A DNA stretch of 64,000 nucleotides from Akkermansia muciniphila. GTDB taxonomy: Bacteria > Verrucomicrobiota > Verrucomicrobiia > Verrucomicrobiales > Akkermansiaceae. Made by a program: the position numbers and the translations under genes. The notes under the pieces were generated by a model. The model did not search any database and was not told where the DNA came from. It was given only the letters and a program-made list of their open reading frames with translations. Where the stretch lies: contig CAMDCV010000011.1 in NCBI GenBank assembly GCA_945890645.1, positions 1 through 64,000 on the forward strand, written 5' to 3'. Every line of letters starts with the position of its first letter. Position 1 is the first letter of the stretch. This document shows positions 35,259 through 45,637 of the stretch, in pieces.

Positions 35259-35791
35259 ATCTTCGTTTCCATCGTCGTCTAGCCCATCGCCATCGCGGTC
35301 TCACGCTGATGGAGGCAGTAGTTGCACTCGGCGTCATCGCGGTCGCCGTTCCCTTGATTCTCTCTGCCACGGCGGTGAGCGCACGCACTCGGATGAATGC
35401 CGAAACCGATACCCGCTCCTCCTGGCTCGCACGCACCGTTCAACGCGAACTCACCGATGCCTGGCGCGACCTGCCGTCCACCATGTTTACACCGAAACCT
35501 GCCTTCCCTGCGATCGGGTCCGTTGATGCACCCGAAGTGCTGCTCTTCGATGCCGACGGAAAATATCTCACGCGCGGAAACAGCAACGACTACGTCGAAG
35601 GAACCCGCAATGACAAAGCCGTCTATGTGGTGAGCCTCTACGCGCAGAAACAAAATCCTGCCAATTTCACAGTGAATGATGATTCTCTCTCACGCGTTCA
35701 AATCACCGTCGGTCATAACGCTCGTGCGCCCGTCGGCAAACGCAACACTCACTCGTATTCGATCTTGATCCCCCGTCAAACCTCTCCATGA
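35255..35791 (+). CDS. Minor pseudopilin, GspI-like (Verru_Chthon cassette B type)
   Basis: 178 aa, ATG overlapping the previous stop (ATGA). Leader ends H-R-G; mature start L-T-L-M-E-A-V-V-A-L with Glu at +5, then the T-A-V-S-A-R-T-R-M helix region and a C-terminal domain. Size and position correspond to GspI. The leader is long and very basic (many His/Arg). Confidence 0.76.
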   Translation: MNLRFHRRLAHRHRGLTLMEAVVALGVIAVAVPLILSATAVSARTRMNAETDTRSSWLARTVQRELTDAWRDLPSTMFTPKPAFPAIGSVDAPEVLLFDADGKYLTRGNSNDYVEGTRNDKAVYVVSLYAQKQNPANFTVNDDSLSRVQITVGHNARAPVGKRNTHSYSILIPRQTSP

Positions 35792-36537
35792 AGCTAGCGC
35801 ACCATCACTCGAATTTTACGATTCCGCGCCGCCCACGCATCGCGAAGGGATTTTCGTTGGTCGAACTGCTGACTGCGATGGCAGTCACGTCGATGATGAT
35901 GGTGGCACTTTTTAGCATGGTGGGACAATCGAGCACGAATTACCGCCTCTCCCAGCGCAAGGTCAATACACTCGCCGACAGCCGCGCATTGTTTCATTTC
36001 CTCGAAAACGACCTCGCCTCCCGCGTGTCGGATACGAAATTTTTTCTCCAAACTAACCCCTCTAACCAATCCGAATTTGCATTTATCCGCACCCGCGATG
36101 CGCAGGAAAGCAATGCCACTGGCGATTTAGGGGCGAGCATTTACTACGTCGCATTCACTGCGGATGATGGCAACAGCGGCTCGCCGAAACTCTATCGTCG
36201 CAAACTGGATGGAGCCGCAACACAGAAATTGTTAGAAGCCGGAAATGCGGCTCCTTTCCCTGCCTACGATCCCACCACTGATGATCCTATCGCCTACAAT
36301 ATCGTGCGTTTCGAAATAAAAGCAGAAGAACGCGACACCACCGGTATTTGGCAAACCTGGAACAACACCATCGGCACTGCTCCCCAAGCGTTAGAGATCG
36401 CCATCGAATTGATCGATGATTTTTCCGCCCAACGACTCACGCAGGAGTCACAGTGGATCAGTCTTGCTCAGACCACGGAACCGAAGCAACGCGAGGCGGT
36501 TCGTCGCCACGTCCATCGCATTACCCTCAGCCCCTGA
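35788..36537 (+). CDS. Minor pseudopilin, GspJ-like (Verru_Chthon cassette C type)
   Basis: 249 aa, ATG overlapping the previous stop. Leader ends I-A-K-G, mature start F-S-L-V-E-L-L-T-A-M with Glu at +5. The M-V-G-Q-S-S-T-N-Y-R segment and the beta-rich domain with L-Y-R-R-K-L match the GspJ layout. Its last base is the first base of the next start (TGATG), so translation is coupled. Confidence 0.76.
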   Translation: MKLAHHHSNFTIPRRPRIAKGFSLVELLTAMAVTSMMMVALFSMVGQSSTNYRLSQRKVNTLADSRALFHFLENDLASRVSDTKFFLQTNPSNQSEFAFIRTRDAQESNATGDLGASIYYVAFTADDGNSGSPKLYRRKLDGAATQKLLEAGNAAPFPAYDPTTDDPIAYNIVRFEIKAEERDTTGIWQTWNNTIGTAPQALEIAIELIDDFSAQRLTQESQWISLAQTTEPKQREAVRRHVHRITLSP

Positions 36538-39095
36538 TGTCCCCTTCCCCTTCCTATTCAAACAGAAACCGTCGCGGATTTGCATTGCCCATGACGGTGA
36601 TGGCGATTGCCGGCATGATGCTATTGCTCATAGGCCTGATGGCAATGCTCACCCTTGAGCGCAAAACAGCACGCTCCTACTCAGATGCCACTCGCGCAGA
36701 GATGGCGATTGAAAGCGGTCTCGCTGATGCGATCGCGACGATCAGTCCCATCGCCAGCCGCGACGATACGCTCGTTTTCCGTCTTGATGATCCCACCACT
36801 CCACTGATTGCCGCGACTGCAACGCAGCCCTCACGCGAGCAATTTTTCACCTTCGGCGCTCAGTATGACACTGGCAAAAAATCTTGGCGCGTTCTGCCCT
36901 TCGTCAGTGGACTCAAAGAATTAACGGCTGGCACTACTACGGTTGATGCCACCACCCTCAACAATCAGCTCAAAACCTTTAGCACCCAAACATTGATTTC
37001 GCTCGGTCAATACGATCGACAAGTGCCGCGAGGTTCGTGGGTAAATGTTTCACCTGTCGATTCCCCCTACACCATGCGTTACGCGTGGTGGGTCGAAGAC
37101 CTGAGCGGTCGTATCGATGGCGCGAACGCCGGTGCAGAGCCACGCACGCTGGGCGCCACTCCGAAAGAGATCAACTACTATACCATATTCAATCCCACCG
37201 CTGATAAAGACGCTGTTGGTCCTGAAGACAAGTTGATCGAACAACGGGAAAAACTCCGCAGCGCAGCCAGCGCACGACTGATCCTAGGCGAGACCGATGC
37301 GAAAAAGATTGAACCGTATCTAACCTATCAATTGCCCAAGACAGTTAACCAAATCCCTCTGATCCCTCATGGCTTTGGCTATGCCGATGCAGGACAACCC
37401 GCCAAAAATCTCACCGACTTGATCAGTCAAAAAAATGTCACGGAGATTGCTGCGCACATCGACCGGAATTTGCCGAATTTTCAAACGCGTAAAGGAGGAT
37501 TTCCCTCTTCCGAAAGCTATACCAAGACCATCGCGGCTAGCATCATCGACTACAGCGACACCGATAGTGATGCGACCACTGGGATAGGTTACCGTGGAGT
37601 CGACAGTTATCCGTTTGTCAATGAACTGTTCGACCAATACGTATGGTCAGGGGCCAGTGGCTCTACCGTCACCATCCGCGTAACTACTTATGTCGAGCTA
37701 TGGAACCCCACCAATCAAACAATCAGTGGCAGCTTCCAATTGGAAAATCTCAACGTTCATGCTATCAAAATCCCACCTGCTGCTGCTCACAAATTCACTG
37801 CTGTGATGCATCCAGCACAACAAATAACGATCCCTCCTAACGGCTTCATAGTGCGCAACTGCGGCTTTAAGGACTATACCTTTCCTATGGGAGCCTTTCC
37901 TCCCAGCACCTTGGATTTCCCCTCTGAAACCAAGGATAGTAGCTACCGACTCTCATGGAATGGCACAATCGTCGATTGGGCTCGCGGCGGCGCCACGCGA
38001 ACTTCAGGGACGCTGCGTGCAGGAACAGCCAATCGAAAGTGGAAAGGAAACGCCTCACCAGCTCATGATCACAGCATCGCTCAGCACGGTGACCCGCGGG
38101 CTTCATACTACATCGCTGCGCCCATTTTCCCTAACAACTACGATGCCAATAGTAATTGGGGTGGTCGTGCGCTTAAGCCATCCATTAGCAATACGAACTA
38201 TCGCGAGGTAAAAATCACGCGCTGGCCCGATCGAGGTCCAGAATCCACCACCGGAAAAGTTGCGGGTTCAGATGCGACTCTTCCTACTGCATTAGCATTG
38301 CCCGCCAATCAACCAAATATGGCGCCAGCATACATTGCTAACAAACCTCTACTTTCACTTGCCGAAATCGGTAATGTGTTCGATCCCGCGCAGTGGAGCG
38401 CGGTGGAAACCATGGGTTCAGCTTCGTCTAGTTCCGGCGGTGGCTATACACTCGCTGTGGGACGCCCCGAGTATGCCGTTTTCGATAAAGAAGGTCAACG
38501 TGCCGCACAACTCCTCGATCTTTTTACTCTCAAATCGACGAGTTCCATTACCCCCAGCAGCCGGGTGAATCTCAATACCGCACCACGCGAAGTGTTGCGT
38601 ACACTCATCTCTGGACAAGCCCTGAACAACGACCCAAACCAAGCTATTCTCTATCCACCCAAGGACAGCACGGTCGGTGATCGCTTTGCCGATGCTGTCA
38701 TCGCCAGTCGAAATCGTGCCCCACTGCGCGGTATTTCCGATCTCAATCTGATTCGCAAAAACCCTGCTGTCGCCCGCAATTACAGCGCACCCACCGCAGA
38801 CACAGAACCATTTTTCGGAAGCACTCTGCAATACCCCGCCGCCAATCGCCCCGGCGACACTTGGGATGACGCGGGACGCGAGGAACTATTCCAGCGCGTC
38901 ACGAACCTCGTCACTTTTCAAAGCAAAACATTCCGCATCGTCGTAGCGGGCCAGGTACTCGACAAAAACGGCACAGTGATTGGTCGCCGTGCCCGTGAGT
39001 TTACATTGGAAATTTCGCCTGCCCGCGATGCCACCGGAGCCGTTCTTGCAAACCAACCACTGGTGATTCGCACTCTAACGGAAAGAAGTCTTTGA
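36537..39095 (+). CDS. Large minor pseudopilin, GspK-like (Verru_Chthon cassette A type)
   Basis: 852 aa from the ATG at 36537. The longer frame from 36453 reads through the previous gene and is rejected. The leader ends R-R-G before F-A-L-P-M-T-V-M-A-I, without Glu at +5 as in GspK, then an Ala-rich helix (R-A-E-M-A-I-E-S-G-L-A-D-A). Near the C-terminus, V-N-L-N-T-A-P-R-E-V-L followed by A-D-A-V-I-A-S-R-N matches the GspK helix-hairpin signature. It is more than twice the length of GspK, with a large middle region. It would cap the tip formed by the three previous proteins; function unknown. Confidence 0.78.
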   Translation: MSPSPSYSNRNRRGFALPMTVMAIAGMMLLLIGLMAMLTLERKTARSYSDATRAEMAIESGLADAIATISPIASRDDTLVFRLDDPTTPLIAATATQPSREQFFTFGAQYDTGKKSWRVLPFVSGLKELTAGTTTVDATTLNNQLKTFSTQTLISLGQYDRQVPRGSWVNVSPVDSPYTMRYAWWVEDLSGRIDGANAGAEPRTLGATPKEINYYTIFNPTADKDAVGPEDKLIEQREKLRSAASARLILGETDAKKIEPYLTYQLPKTVNQIPLIPHGFGYADAGQPAKNLTDLISQKNVTEIAAHIDRNLPNFQTRKGGFPSSESYTKTIAASIIDYSDTDSDATTGIGYRGVDSYPFVNELFDQYVWSGASGSTVTIRVTTYVELWNPTNQTISGSFQLENLNVHAIKIPPAAAHKFTAVMHPAQQITIPPNGFIVRNCGFKDYTFPMGAFPPSTLDFPSETKDSSYRLSWNGTIVDWARGGATRTSGTLRAGTANRKWKGNASPAHDHSIAQHGDPRASYYIAAPIFPNNYDANSNWGGRALKPSISNTNYREVKITRWPDRGPESTTGKVAGSDATLPTALALPANQPNMAPAYIANKPLLSLAEIGNVFDPAQWSAVETMGSASSSSGGGYTLAVGRPEYAVFDKEGQRAAQLLDLFTLKSTSSITPSSRVNLNTAPREVLRTLISGQALNNDPNQAILYPPKDSTVGDRFADAVIASRNRAPLRGISDLNLIRKNPAVARNYSAPTADTEPFFGSTLQYPAANRPGDTWDDAGREELFQRVTNLVTFQSKTFRIVVAGQVLDKNGTVIGRRAREFTLEISPARDATGAVLANQPLVIRTLTERSL

Positions 39096-39171
39096 GGAAA
39101 AATTGAACGGTGGCACTACCTGCTAGAGTTCGCCATTGACATAAAATCATCCTCATCGCTAGGGTTGGAAA

Positions 39172-42100
39172 ATGTCTTATCAAACTTTTGCTTCATTGTT
39201 TGACGATGCGTCAAATTGGCAAGTGGTCGCATCCGGTCAAGCAGAAGGAACCATTTGTCAAATCCAGGGACCCGATGGCAAAAGAGCTTTGCGATTGCAG
39301 TACGATTTCCATGGTGGTGGTGGATTTGTGGTCATGCGGCGCACACTACCACTCACTCTACCGACCACCTTTGAGATCGGCTTTTTGATACGCGGTGAAG
39401 GGCCTCCCAATCATTTCGAGTGCAAGGTTGCCTCACCTGGTGGATTCAATGTCTGGCGGCATCTGCGACAGGATTATACGATGTCCACTGATTGGCATTC
39501 GCTACTCATTCACGAACGGGAAATGATCTTCGCTTGGGGACCCGCCGGCGGTGGTGCGCCTGCGGAAATCGAAGCCATCGAGTTCGTGATTGCGGCCGGG
39601 CCGGGTGGCAAAGGCCAAGTTGACCTCAGCAATCCCTATTTATTGGACCAAACTTTGCATGCACCTGCATCGATCACCGCATCGAGCGAATGTCGCGGTC
39701 ATCCAGCGATCGCTGCCTTTGCGACCGATGAGCGAGAGTGGAGCGCGGATGCCGACGATGCAACTCCGTGGTGGAGCATCGATTTCGGACGATCCCAACG
39801 TTTCGGCGGCTTGATCATCGAGTGGCCTGATCATTTACCACCACGCGCCTATGAAGTGGATGCATCCGCGGATGGCCATGAGTGGAAGACGCTCTATCGC
39901 GCGGAACGAGCGAATGGTTCACTCAGCCACCTGCCCTTTCCCGCTGCTGAAGCTCGTTATTTGCGACTGCGTTTTGCCAATGCCTCATGCGCTGCCCTAA
40001 AAGCGATCCGATTGCAACCCGATGCGTTTTCTCAAACGCCTAACGAATTCATGCATTCCGTCGCGCAAGACTATCCTCGGGGTTGGCATCCGCGTTACTG
40101 GCATCGCGAGCAATCCTACTGGACGCCAATCGGAAGTCTGGAAGGTCGACGTCGCGCGCTGATCAACGAAGAAGGGTTGGTCGAAGTGGACGAGGGCGGA
40201 TTTTCGTTAGAGCCATTTCTACTTTCCTCGTCTGGACTGCTAACTTGGGCCGAGATGAATCCAGTCGTAGGACTTGCCAAAGAAGGAACTCCCATTCCTA
40301 CGGTCACTTGGAGCAATGATCACTTTCGACTGGAAATTTTGCCTTGGGTCGATGGCGAAGGAGAATCACTTACCTTGCGCGTGACGTATCGGTTGCAGAT
40401 CCTAAGTCCTCAGGAAAATCTCCAACTCGCCATTGCGGTTCGGCCCTTTGAAGTCAATCCGCCGTGGCAGTCATTTCGTATTCTTGGCGGTGTGAGCCCG
40501 ATTGTTAGAATTGATCCGACGGGGCTACTGTTGCGCATTAACGATCGAGTCATAGACAGCTGCCCTGTTGCAACTCACAAAGGTGCGGCACTGTTTGAAG
40601 AAGGTGGCATTTTAGCCTATTTTGCCAAAGGCCTCACTCCACCGGCATTGTCGATCACGGATTCCAGCGAACGAGCTTCGGCGGCACTGATTTGGGATAT
40701 CCCCGACGCTGCCACGAGTGCAGAAGTCACGGTTTCGGTGCCTTATTTTTCCCTACAAATCCCGATCGTTGATGGTGGACGTGAGGCCATGATTGAGTTG
40801 TGGATTAAAACCTTAGGTTCAGTGGAGTGGCAAGTGCCGACAAGTGCTCAAGATGCTTTTCACTGCTGGCGGACCTGCGCGGGACACATTCTCATCAACC
40901 GCGATGGGCCCGCGATTCAACCTGGACCGCGACGCTATACTCGCTCATGGGTTCGCGATTGCGTCATCATGGGCGGGGCGCTAGCGAAGGTTGGCTTGCC
41001 CGCTCCTCTGCGCATCTTCATCGAATGGTATGCGACGTTTCAGCGTGCCGATGGGTTCGTGCCCTGTGTTGTCGATCGCGACGGCATCGATTGGCTCGTC
41101 GAGCATGATAGTCACGGGCAATTTATTTGGGGCATCCGTGAGGTGATACGCACCGATCACGATTCTGTATTTCTCCAAAAACTCTTACCCCAAGCCATCA
41201 AGGCAGCTGAATATTTGCTGGAAATTCGAGCCCAACGCATGACCGAATTCTACCGAAGCGAAGAACAGATTTCTCGCTACGGGTTGCTGCCGGAATCCGC
41301 CAGCCATGAAGGCTACCTCGCCCACCCTGTGCATTCTTATTGGGATGATTTCTGGGGCATTCGCGGACTCGAGGCGTGTGCCGACCTCTGCGCACGAGCG
41401 GGCAAGCATGAAAAGGCACAACAATGGCGCGAAGAAGCCCAATTATTCGAAGCCGATGTGATGCGTTCGATCAATCGAGTCATTGCGGAAAAAAATCTCT
41501 CTTATATTCCGGGCTCGGTCGAGTGGGCGGACTTCGATCCGACTGCCACATCGAATGCCATTGCAATGCTCGACTTCGCTGATGCGCTTCCCGCACATCC
41601 GTTAGAAAAAATGCTTGAAACGTATCTCGATGGATTTCATCGCAAGCACAAAGGAGATATGCCATGGAATAATTATACCGCGTATGAAATTCGAATCATC
41701 GGCGCATTTCTCCGACTCGGAAAACGCGATACGGCGCAGGAGTTGTTAGAATTTTTCTTGTCAGACCGAAGACCTTGCGCATGGAACCAATGGCCTGAAA
41801 TCACTTGGCGCGACCCACGTGCCCCCGGTCATCTCGGCGATATTCCGCATACGTGGATCGCCGCCGAATACATCATCGCTTTGACATCAATGGTAGCTTC
41901 CGAACGCGATGCTACGAATGCCCTCGTGCTTGCCTCCGGCTTGCCGTGGAAATGGATCGCGGAAGAGTCGGGATTTTCTGTGAGAAATTTGCCCACGCAA
42001 TACGGAATTCTCAACTACAAGCTTTTTGCCACAAGCGATGATTCAATCTTTATCGAAATCGATGGCTCCTTGCAAATCCCTGCAGGTGGCCTACTGCTTC

Positions 42101-42258
42101 AGCCTCCCTGCCCCGTTGGCCGATGCATTATCGACACCAATGTCACGGAAGGTAGCTGCGAAATTGATCGCTTGTTTTCCAACACTTTGCATGTGTTAAA
42201 ACTTCCATTGCGTGCGCGTTTGCAACTCGGCGAAAATCCCATCACTCCAAATCGATGA
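39172..42258 (+). CDS. Discoidin-domain plus (alpha/alpha)-barrel glycosidase-like protein
   Basis: 1028 aa without a signal peptide, so probably cytoplasmic. An N-terminal jelly-roll region, then an F5/8-type C (discoidin) domain at about residues 164-280 (A-S-S-E-C-R-G-H-P, W-W-S-I-D-F-G), a beta-sandwich, and a C-terminal six-hairpin (alpha/alpha)6 barrel with R-S-W-V-R-D-C and H-D-S-H-G-Q-F-I-W and G-D-I-P-H-T-W-I. This is the architecture of GH15/GH94-like clan members, but the family and substrate are not identified. Its 3' end overlaps the convergent GH94 gene by 17 nt, suggesting a shared glycan pathway. Confidence 0.72.
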   Translation: MSYQTFASLFDDASNWQVVASGQAEGTICQIQGPDGKRALRLQYDFHGGGGFVVMRRTLPLTLPTTFEIGFLIRGEGPPNHFECKVASPGGFNVWRHLRQDYTMSTDWHSLLIHEREMIFAWGPAGGGAPAEIEAIEFVIAAGPGGKGQVDLSNPYLLDQTLHAPASITASSECRGHPAIAAFATDEREWSADADDATPWWSIDFGRSQRFGGLIIEWPDHLPPRAYEVDASADGHEWKTLYRAERANGSLSHLPFPAAEARYLRLRFANASCAALKAIRLQPDAFSQTPNEFMHSVAQDYPRGWHPRYWHREQSYWTPIGSLEGRRRALINEEGLVEVDEGGFSLEPFLLSSSGLLTWAEMNPVVGLAKEGTPIPTVTWSNDHFRLEILPWVDGEGESLTLRVTYRLQILSPQENLQLAIAVRPFEVNPPWQSFRILGGVSPIVRIDPTGLLLRINDRVIDSCPVATHKGAALFEEGGILAYFAKGLTPPALSITDSSERASAALIWDIPDAATSAEVTVSVPYFSLQIPIVDGGREAMIELWIKTLGSVEWQVPTSAQDAFHCWRTCAGHILINRDGPAIQPGPRRYTRSWVRDCVIMGGALAKVGLPAPLRIFIEWYATFQRADGFVPCVVDRDGIDWLVEHDSHGQFIWGIREVIRTDHDSVFLQKLLPQAIKAAEYLLEIRAQRMTEFYRSEEQISRYGLLPESASHEGYLAHPVHSYWDDFWGIRGLEACADLCARAGKHEKAQQWREEAQLFEADVMRSINRVIAEKNLSYIPGSVEWADFDPTATSNAIAMLDFADALPAHPLEKMLETYLDGFHRKHKGDMPWNNYTAYEIRIIGAFLRLGKRDTAQELLEFFLSDRRPCAWNQWPEITWRDPRAPGHLGDIPHTWIAAEYIIALTSMVASERDATNALVLASGLPWKWIAEESGFSVRNLPTQYGILNYKLFATSDDSIFIEIDGSLQIPAGGLLLQPPCPVGRCIIDTNVTEGSCEIDRLFSNTLHVLKLPLRARLQLGENPITPNR

Positions 42259-45200
42259 TCAGTTGATCGTCTTGTCCACGCGTGAATTGCTGCCATTCCG
42301 CTCGGGAAATGCGCAAACCACCGCGACGATAGGGATTGCTCAATCGTACGCCTGTTACGGGCTGACCATTGATCGTGACCGAGATCGGCCCGCATCCTGT
42401 AGCACCTACCCGATATTCCACATGCCAACGATGGCCGGCAACGGTCACCGACGCCTTGAGACCTGAAAGTACAGGGTCGATCACGGGGTCGAGGATCACG
42501 CCATCCGCCTCCAAACGGATGCCAAGAAAACTCTGTAAGATCAGCCGCACCGCGATCCCTGAACCACTGGAATACACGCGCCAACCACCTTCAAGGCTAA
42601 CATCTTCAGCCTTCACACGATGATAATTTTCGAAAGCATCGTATCGGTCAGTAAAGGCAGCGTCAGAACTGGAGTAATAACAATTCGACTGTCGCAACGC
42701 CGCGGATTTGACAATCGACTGCATGCCTATCGGATTGATTTGCTGCAATGCTATAAACAACCCAGGCGCATCGCCATAACGAGCCAAAGCCTCCGCGTAA
42801 CGAATGTGCGCATGCATATACATGATTCCAATTTCACGACCAAAAAAGCTAGCTGTTTCAGCGCGTTGGAAATTGCGGGAAATACCTCCCTGATACGGCA
42901 TCGGACGATCAAACAAACGCGCACCATCGGGACCTAACAGATTTTCTCGTAATATTTGCAAATGTTGACCTGCCTGTTCAAGAGAGAACATATCGTTGAT
43001 GATGCCATGAATGATCGGCAAAACGCTATAGGACAAGCCTGTGTTTTGATCATTGGGATGCAACATCGCTTCGCGTCCCCCTTCCGGGTGAAAATAGAGC
43101 AAGCCCGTCACGATACCATCGATCACAAGAATCTTATGAAATTGCTGCAGAATTACAGCCGCATGTTCGCGCAAGGCCTGTGCTTCCGCTGCTCGATCCA
43201 ATCGAACGTAAGCATCAGCGAGCGTGCGATAGGTTTGGTAGTTGAGGGTGACTGTCCACGAACTGCAAAGATGATCACGCATCTCCGACTTTGCTGGTTG
43301 CAGGGAATCATTCCAATCGCCATGGCCATAGGCAGCTAAAACAGTTCCAGTGATCACACGCCGACGCATCAAGTCCAGCGCTCTTTCTACATGCTCTGCG
43401 ATCGTCACCGATTCCGCCTTCATATCACCTTCTGGATGAAAATACGGCAATCGCTCGTCAAGGATCGAGCCATCGCGTGTCGCGCACAAGTATTCCGCAA
43501 GTGCCAGTACCGGCCAGTAAACGATGTCACCATGAGAGTCACCGGGGCGTATGTTGCGTTCGCGCTCGAAAAACATGAACCACTGCGGCCAATCGCCATC
43601 AGGATTCTGCTGGCGGAAAACCCGACACAATAGATCGCGCGCTGAAGAGAAATGTCCGAGCGATAGCAGCAACTCCATCGGGCCTTGGCAAACATCTCGC
43701 GTTCCCCAGCCGCCGCCAGAATATTGCTCCAATCCGCGTGGCGACAGATAATGCACTAAAGCATTGTTCACCAACCAAGGAATGATTTCCGTAATTGCCG
43801 ATACTGCCTGCACATTCGCGTTTCCTCTCTCTAACGATAATTGCCAGTCCTGTGCGCCAGCAGACCTACCGTCGAGTGGGACAGAGTTCAACAAATGTCC
43901 TTCAATGGACAGCTTCACCGACTGCATGGGCTTCGATTGCAAACACAAGAACGGCTCGTTTCGAGAAATGCCATCGTTCCAGAGCATCTCATCGCCACCT
44001 ACTTTTTCCCAAATGACGGCATCATCCCATGCGATGACAAAATTGCCTTCGGGAAAACGACGCCCGACATCGCTCTCGGCAATCGCTCGCACCACGACTT
44101 GATTCGCCTCTTGAGCAAACAAGACGGGCCCCGGTTGCAGACCGTCATCGCCGTTCAATGCAACATGATGCGACAACAAAAACCGCAGCGCTGGTCCTTC
44201 AATGACTCGTATTGATAGAGCCAATTCATGAGTCTCTTCACCAGCACTAGATACAACTTCGATAAGACCTGAAGAAAATCGATAGATCCATCGGCATTCT
44301 TTCGCCGCCATGCAAAACGCCGACGGCACACCGAGCAAACACCACACGCCATCGACCTCTACAAAGACCCGCTGACCATGGCTGCGAAATACGCCCAAGT
44401 ACGTATGGCAAGTCGAGAGAAAGCGATTGATGCTGACATGCCCCTGCGTGACCATCGAATGAAACACTCCACTCATCCAAGCAGTACTGGTCATCGATGC
44501 CTCATCCGGCACCAGCGCCGCTCCACTGCGCATGATGTGACCATGCGGACGTAGTACTTTTCCTTCCTTGGCCCGCATGACAACGTGCTCGTGTTTGGGA
44601 GTAAAGAATGACAATAGTTGACTGCCCGAAAACTCTTCCTGCAAACGTTCACTGCCGAAAAGTTGATCAAGTTCGGTAATATCGAGATCAATCACGAACA
44701 AAAAGCGCGCATCGGAAAATGTTCCACCCATCCTCTCCCGACGAGTTGAGGTCACGGGCCATGGCGGACAAATCGCTTCAGGCAGCGCTAGCGCTTGATC
44801 AACACGACTCACATCATCCATCGACAAAGCCGCTGGGTGATCCATCACGACCTGCGCAAAAAAACCTCGTTCCGTCGACTGCCCCGGATCTAACAAAAAA
44901 CATTCCTCCTGCAAGGCCACCAGAGAGTGCTCATGCTGCAATCGTTTGCCCGGCAATCCATGGCTCAGTCCGATGGCTGTTTCGGTCAAACGAAATTCCC
45001 TACCATACACAGAAAGGGCATCCGTTGCATACGAAACTGCGTTGCCCAGCGAACCGATCAACAACGACGGGAAACGACCACCCATCGGTTGATTCTGCCG
45101 CGATGCCACACACACGCCATGCTGATCATGATGAAGCGCGACATGATCAATGTACTGGCTCACATAATATTCGTTCAGTCTCGCCGCACCGTAATGTGCC

Positions 45201-45610
45201 AACCCCACGTCCTGCGTGTGGATCAGATCACATCGACAACTTTCCGAGCGAAGATTTTCGATGCGCACATACCAAAACCACACCGCTTCTGACTCCGCGA
45301 ATAAGAGCCGAACTTGCAGTCGAAGGTTTAGCCACGAGCCCTCGCCGTCCATACCTCGCTCTTCAAATTTCCAATGCAGCGGACTATTCGGTCCTAACAA
45401 AGGAATCACTTCAACGGAATCAGCGCTATGCACCCGCAAGTAAACATTGCAAGGGCCTGCCTCCACCGCACTGGTCGGAAATAAATTGATCAGACAATCT
45501 TCGCAATCGATGCGCCTCACGGAACCATTGTGATTCAGCGTGACGCGTGGACCCGCAGGACTCGATGCCACGAAGGGAAAAGCCGTAGCAAGAGAAGGGA
45601 TATCGCTCAT
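42242..45610 (-). CDS. GH94-family glycoside phosphorylase (1,2-beta-oligoglucan/cellobiose phosphorylase type)
   Basis: 1122 aa. Phosphorolysis of beta-glucosides to alpha-glucose-1-phosphate and a shorter sugar. The GH94 catalytic region is recognisable: Y-S-G-G-G-W-G-T-R-D-V-C-Q-G-P with the general acid Asp at about residue 639, Q-N-P-D-G-D-W-P-Q-W, H-G-D-I-V-Y-W-P and G-H-G-D-W-N-D-S-L. The length, well above plain cellobiose phosphorylase (about 800 aa), is nearer to 1,2-beta-oligoglucan phosphorylase, but the substrate is inferred. No signal peptide; cytoplasmic. The SbmA-like transporter gene is 27 nt upstream in the same direction. Confidence 0.85.
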   Translation of the reverse strand: MSDIPSLATAFPFVASSPAGPRVTLNHNGSVRRIDCEDCLINLFPTSAVEAGPCNVYLRVHSADSVEVIPLLGPNSPLHWKFEERGMDGEGSWLNLRLQVRLLFAESEAVWFWYVRIENLRSESCRCDLIHTQDVGLAHYGAARLNEYYVSQYIDHVALHHDQHGVCVASRQNQPMGGRFPSLLIGSLGNAVSYATDALSVYGREFRLTETAIGLSHGLPGKRLQHEHSLVALQEECFLLDPGQSTERGFFAQVVMDHPAALSMDDVSRVDQALALPEAICPPWPVTSTRRERMGGTFSDARFLFVIDLDITELDQLFGSERLQEEFSGSQLLSFFTPKHEHVVMRAKEGKVLRPHGHIMRSGAALVPDEASMTSTAWMSGVFHSMVTQGHVSINRFLSTCHTYLGVFRSHGQRVFVEVDGVWCLLGVPSAFCMAAKECRWIYRFSSGLIEVVSSAGEETHELALSIRVIEGPALRFLLSHHVALNGDDGLQPGPVLFAQEANQVVVRAIAESDVGRRFPEGNFVIAWDDAVIWEKVGGDEMLWNDGISRNEPFLCLQSKPMQSVKLSIEGHLLNSVPLDGRSAGAQDWQLSLERGNANVQAVSAITEIIPWLVNNALVHYLSPRGLEQYSGGGWGTRDVCQGPMELLLSLGHFSSARDLLCRVFRQQNPDGDWPQWFMFFERERNIRPGDSHGDIVYWPVLALAEYLCATRDGSILDERLPYFHPEGDMKAESVTIAEHVERALDLMRRRVITGTVLAAYGHGDWNDSLQPAKSEMRDHLCSSWTVTLNYQTYRTLADAYVRLDRAAEAQALREHAAVILQQFHKILVIDGIVTGLLYFHPEGGREAMLHPNDQNTGLSYSVLPIIHGIINDMFSLEQAGQHLQILRENLLGPDGARLFDRPMPYQGGISRNFQRAETASFFGREIGIMYMHAHIRYAEALARYGDAPGLFIALQQINPIGMQSIVKSAALRQSNCYYSSSDAAFTDRYDAFENYHRVKAEDVSLEGGWRVYSSGSGIAVRLILQSFLGIRLEADGVILDPVIDPVLSGLKASVTVAGHRWHVEYRVGATGCGPISVTINGQPVTGVRLSNPYRRGGLRISRAEWQQFTRGQDDQLIIDLE

Positions 45611-45637
45611 GTGGTTGTGGTTTTTGTTAGAATATAA

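Noticed and set aside
42099-42584. Other frames across the convergent end of the two glycan genes
   Set aside because: They run across both real stop regions and have no family features.
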